Below are positions 61,219 through 64,000 of a DNA stretch of 64,000 nucleotides, one piece after another. The DNA is taken from the NCBI GenBank assembly GCA_947044365.1, contig OX345636.1, forward strand, positions 2,031,501-2,095,500, written 5' to 3'. The translations under genes and the position numbers were made by a program. The stretch comes from Petrosia ficiformis (lineage: Eukaryota > Porifera > Demospongiae > Haplosclerida > Petrosiidae). The notes under the pieces were generated by a model. The model did no database searches, was not told where the DNA came from, and saw only the letters and a program-made list of their open reading frames with translations. The first letter of the stretch is position 1. The number at the start of each line of letters is the position of its first letter.

Positions 61219-61403
61219 GTAAGTGGTTTTAATATAATAACTTAAATGGTGATGTGGATATAAGTATATAGCCTATATTATATATAATTTATATAATTAT
61301 ATATTATATATTTATATATATATATATATATATAATTATAGTATAGACTATACACTTATATCCACATCCCTATTAATTATATAATTATCCACATAATTAT
61401 AAT

Positions 61404-61438
<35 letters not shown>

Positions 61439-61554
61439 CTAAATGTATTATAATGTAACTTATTGGAAAAATGTTCATGGTCTTGAATCCTTATGTTTGT
61501 GTACTGTTTCCTTGCATTATCTTCATTACAACGTCCCTGTTTAAGAGCTGGAAT

Positions 61555-63330
61555 ATTAGTTATGGTTATAGTACAACTAGTTTATCACAATTTATTTTAG
61601 TTATAGTTTAATTAACATTAGGCCTACTAAAATGATTTTAGTTAAGTAAAGTTGCCAACTAATTTTCATTTTAGTTGATTATAGTTATTGCTGTAGACCT
61701 GTAATTTAGTTATAATTTCACTAGCTATAAGTCAAAATGCCTTACTAAAAAGGGTTTTAGATATAGTTATAGTTAACTAAAACAATACTATATAATTAAA
61801 ATTATTCCCATTCTAACACCATTGAAAGCAACAGATGTTACTTATTCTTAAAATAATTGTTACTATAGTATGTACACATATCTTTACTTAATATTTATTC
61901 TATCAAAATTACTTTTTTCATTTCTTTATTATGACATGTACTTGTCAATACTGATATAGTCTCAGGGGCATATTATTAATATTGTATTGTTAACCAAACA
62001 GCAATAATTATTATTTTACAAAGATTCTATCCAAATATAGCAAAGTATTCTAATGCACTATACCATGCAATTGGGTCTATTTATATAACTATACACCTAA
62101 CATAATTCTAATACCATACAAGAATATAAACATAAGGTTATTTCATGATTTTTTATGAGGGAAACATAGCAATAATACACTTCAAGATTAATCTGATAAT
62201 GACAATGTTTGACTAGAGATCACATAGCTACATGGTATTGACATATAAGTGTGATATGTATTCACTACAAACTAAACTGTATATATGTTGTGCATGATAA
62301 AACAACACATGCAATTGTTCAATAACCATTCATGTACATTTATTTTGATCAATATACAAGTATACATAATTATCTGCCATTTAATTCAAAAACAACAATT
62401 TGATTACCTTTAAAGCTAGATATCCAGGAATATCAATAGATGCTCCACCTAGAAACACAATTTAGTTGTAGTATACTCCATGATAATCTAAGTATGAATA
62501 TAAGTATAATTATAAAATGTAACTTTTATATATCCTACCAAATGTTTCGTGCTTCCATTGTTTAGCACTTATTTGATTGGTCAACTTTAAAGGACATAAT
62601 TAACTCTCATTATAAATTATTATTATGTATGAAAAATGTGTTTGAACTAATTATACTTGACTACGGATGTGTTATTTCAAATGTTATTTATTATAGAGTA
62701 CAATTTTCCTGAAATTCAGTAACACCAGAATTAGATTTGTAGGAAAATAGATGTGTCAGTTTACTACTTATAGTGACCCACAGAAAGTTCTCTCTTTTGA
62801 ATAAACTTTTAATATAGTAGTGTGGGAAGCTGTTTGTGGCATAGTCTGTCTCTCTGGGCGATTTCGAAAACTGCTGAAATTAGATTGATTGTACATTTTT
62901 GTTGTACTAGAATGATACTTTTTATAAGGTTAGGTTTTACATAAAGGCACAAACGTTTGCACTGCATCCATTGGGTTGTGATAAAATTCTGAAAAATGAT
63001 TGGTCAAACACAACACAACAAAGATAGAATCAGATCCTATCCTCACATTACCAAGCTTCTGATAACATTGAAGGAAGCATATCATGTTTACAATACAACA
63101 CGTTCCCATGGCAAAATGTAATGCTACGATAACAATTATGGTAATAATTTAATAGCTCTATAATATTTTCAATATGATTTATTATTTATCAAATGATAAT
63201 TATTTAATTGTGATCCATCATTGTAACCTTTTTGGAAATTATGACAGTCCCTACGTTTATATTGAGTTAGATTTCTATAAACAAATTATGATTTGGTTTA
63301 GGACTGTAACTATTAAATATATTATGTATA
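61555..63330. repeat. Inverted partner of 54.05-57.13 kb
   Basis: See the 54050 entry for anchors. It begins with the inverted MITE relative (61555-61795) and includes one hairpin of the recurrent CACAG..TTC..GGGAAGCTGT type at 62772-62840. No gene. Confidence 0.65.
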
Positions 63331-64000
63331 TAGCTCTACAGTTTAGTTTATAGTGATGACACATTGCAATTACATGTCAAACACATGCATGTCTTCTCTA
63401 GTCAAACATTCTCATTATCAGATTAATCATGAAGTGTATTATTGCTTTGTTTCCCTCATAAAAGAAATCATGAAATAATCTTATGTTTATATTCTTGTGT
63501 GGTATTAGAAGTATGTTAGGTATATAGTTATACATATACTCTGTGTATTAATGATACATGATGAGATGTATATATACATAATTAAAGTTTACTATTTCTA
63601 AGCATATCATAATATGTTTGTATATAGACATAACATAAACATTAATTTCACTCTAAAGATTGATTTGTTAATTGAATCAATTTTATTGATTATATACATA
63701 GATTTCATAAACAATATCACCATTACAATTACTGCTAAATATGAATGGCTAATATAAGTCACATATTTGCTGTTGAACTATGTTACCTAGAGTACACAAC
63801 CCTACAAGTATTTGGTGTCTCAACATTCATTTATGTAGCTTATAGTAAATTGAATTAAGCATTATTTAATAAAAGTGTAATAAAAGCTGCAAAATAGAAT
63901 TTGTTAATTAAAATAACAAAATTAATGTATTGGTTAATGTAGTGGTTAGTGCAAGGATTTAACAATCAGTTAGTTGTATATGATACACACATCTGATGCC
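63331..64000. repeat. Dispersed repeats to the window end
   Basis: 63350-63545 matches 55130-55320 and 57600-57790 in direct orientation, and 63780-64000 is inverted relative to 50.4-50.6 kb. No gene. Confidence 0.5.

Overview
The window looks like nuclear DNA of an early-branching metazoan, most likely a demosponge. It is strongly AT-rich and has no bacterial-style operons. It contains short GT-AG introns (about 48 to 81 nt), broken DNA transposons, a Ty3/gypsy fragment, many TA-flanked MITEs and long (TA)n tracts. A CR-type nuclease-kinase gene and a SAMD3-like gene fit a sponge or a similar lineage. The species assignment is inference from recalled protein families, not from a database search.

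Layout. 1-986 is a tandem array of about 129 bp that reads on the minus strand as alternating 72-nt exons and 57 to 62-nt introns. It is attached to the 3' end of a pogo-type transposase (987-2773, minus) with one frameshift. 3657-3932 (minus) is a short open terminal exon. 4626-5258 (minus) is a 14-cysteine secreted, probably GPI-anchored protein. Related genes lie at 43617-44249 (plus, intact) and 60146-60733 (plus, broken). The first two sit in an inverted duplication of several kb and share a TATA-box promoter. About 6.4-23.0 kb is a tandem segmental duplication (copy I about 9.5 kb, copy II about 7.1 kb). Insertions in copy I explain nearly all of the length difference, and the empty sites in copy II define several MITEs exactly. 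23.1-26.0 kb holds further partial copies. 26.65-27.6 kb is GC-richer repeat DNA. 28.56-29.51 kb (minus) is a decayed transposon-type protein gene. 31.27-33.3 kb (plus) is a spliced but damaged PD-(D/E)XK nuclease-protein kinase gene of Crinkler type. 34.0-38.9 kb is a gutted Ty3/gypsy element between direct repeats. 39.2 kb is a hAT-like fragment. 45.56-49.69 kb (minus) is a multi-exon SAMD3-like gene whose introns contain MITEs. 52.5-53.7 kb holds two long palindromes and a KIAA1958/QRICH1-like fragment. 54-57 kb and 61.5-63.3 kb form a second inverted duplication. A THAP-domain remnant lies at 61.1 kb.

There are few plausibly functional genes: the Cys-rich protein at 43.6 kb, its sister at 4.6-5.3 kb, and possibly the SAMD3-like gene. 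Nearly everything else is mobile-element sequence or duplicated non-coding DNA. The most unusual item is the exon-intron tandem array. Every complete exon unit stays a multiple of three and stop-free, while the introns between them carry frame-breaking indels.
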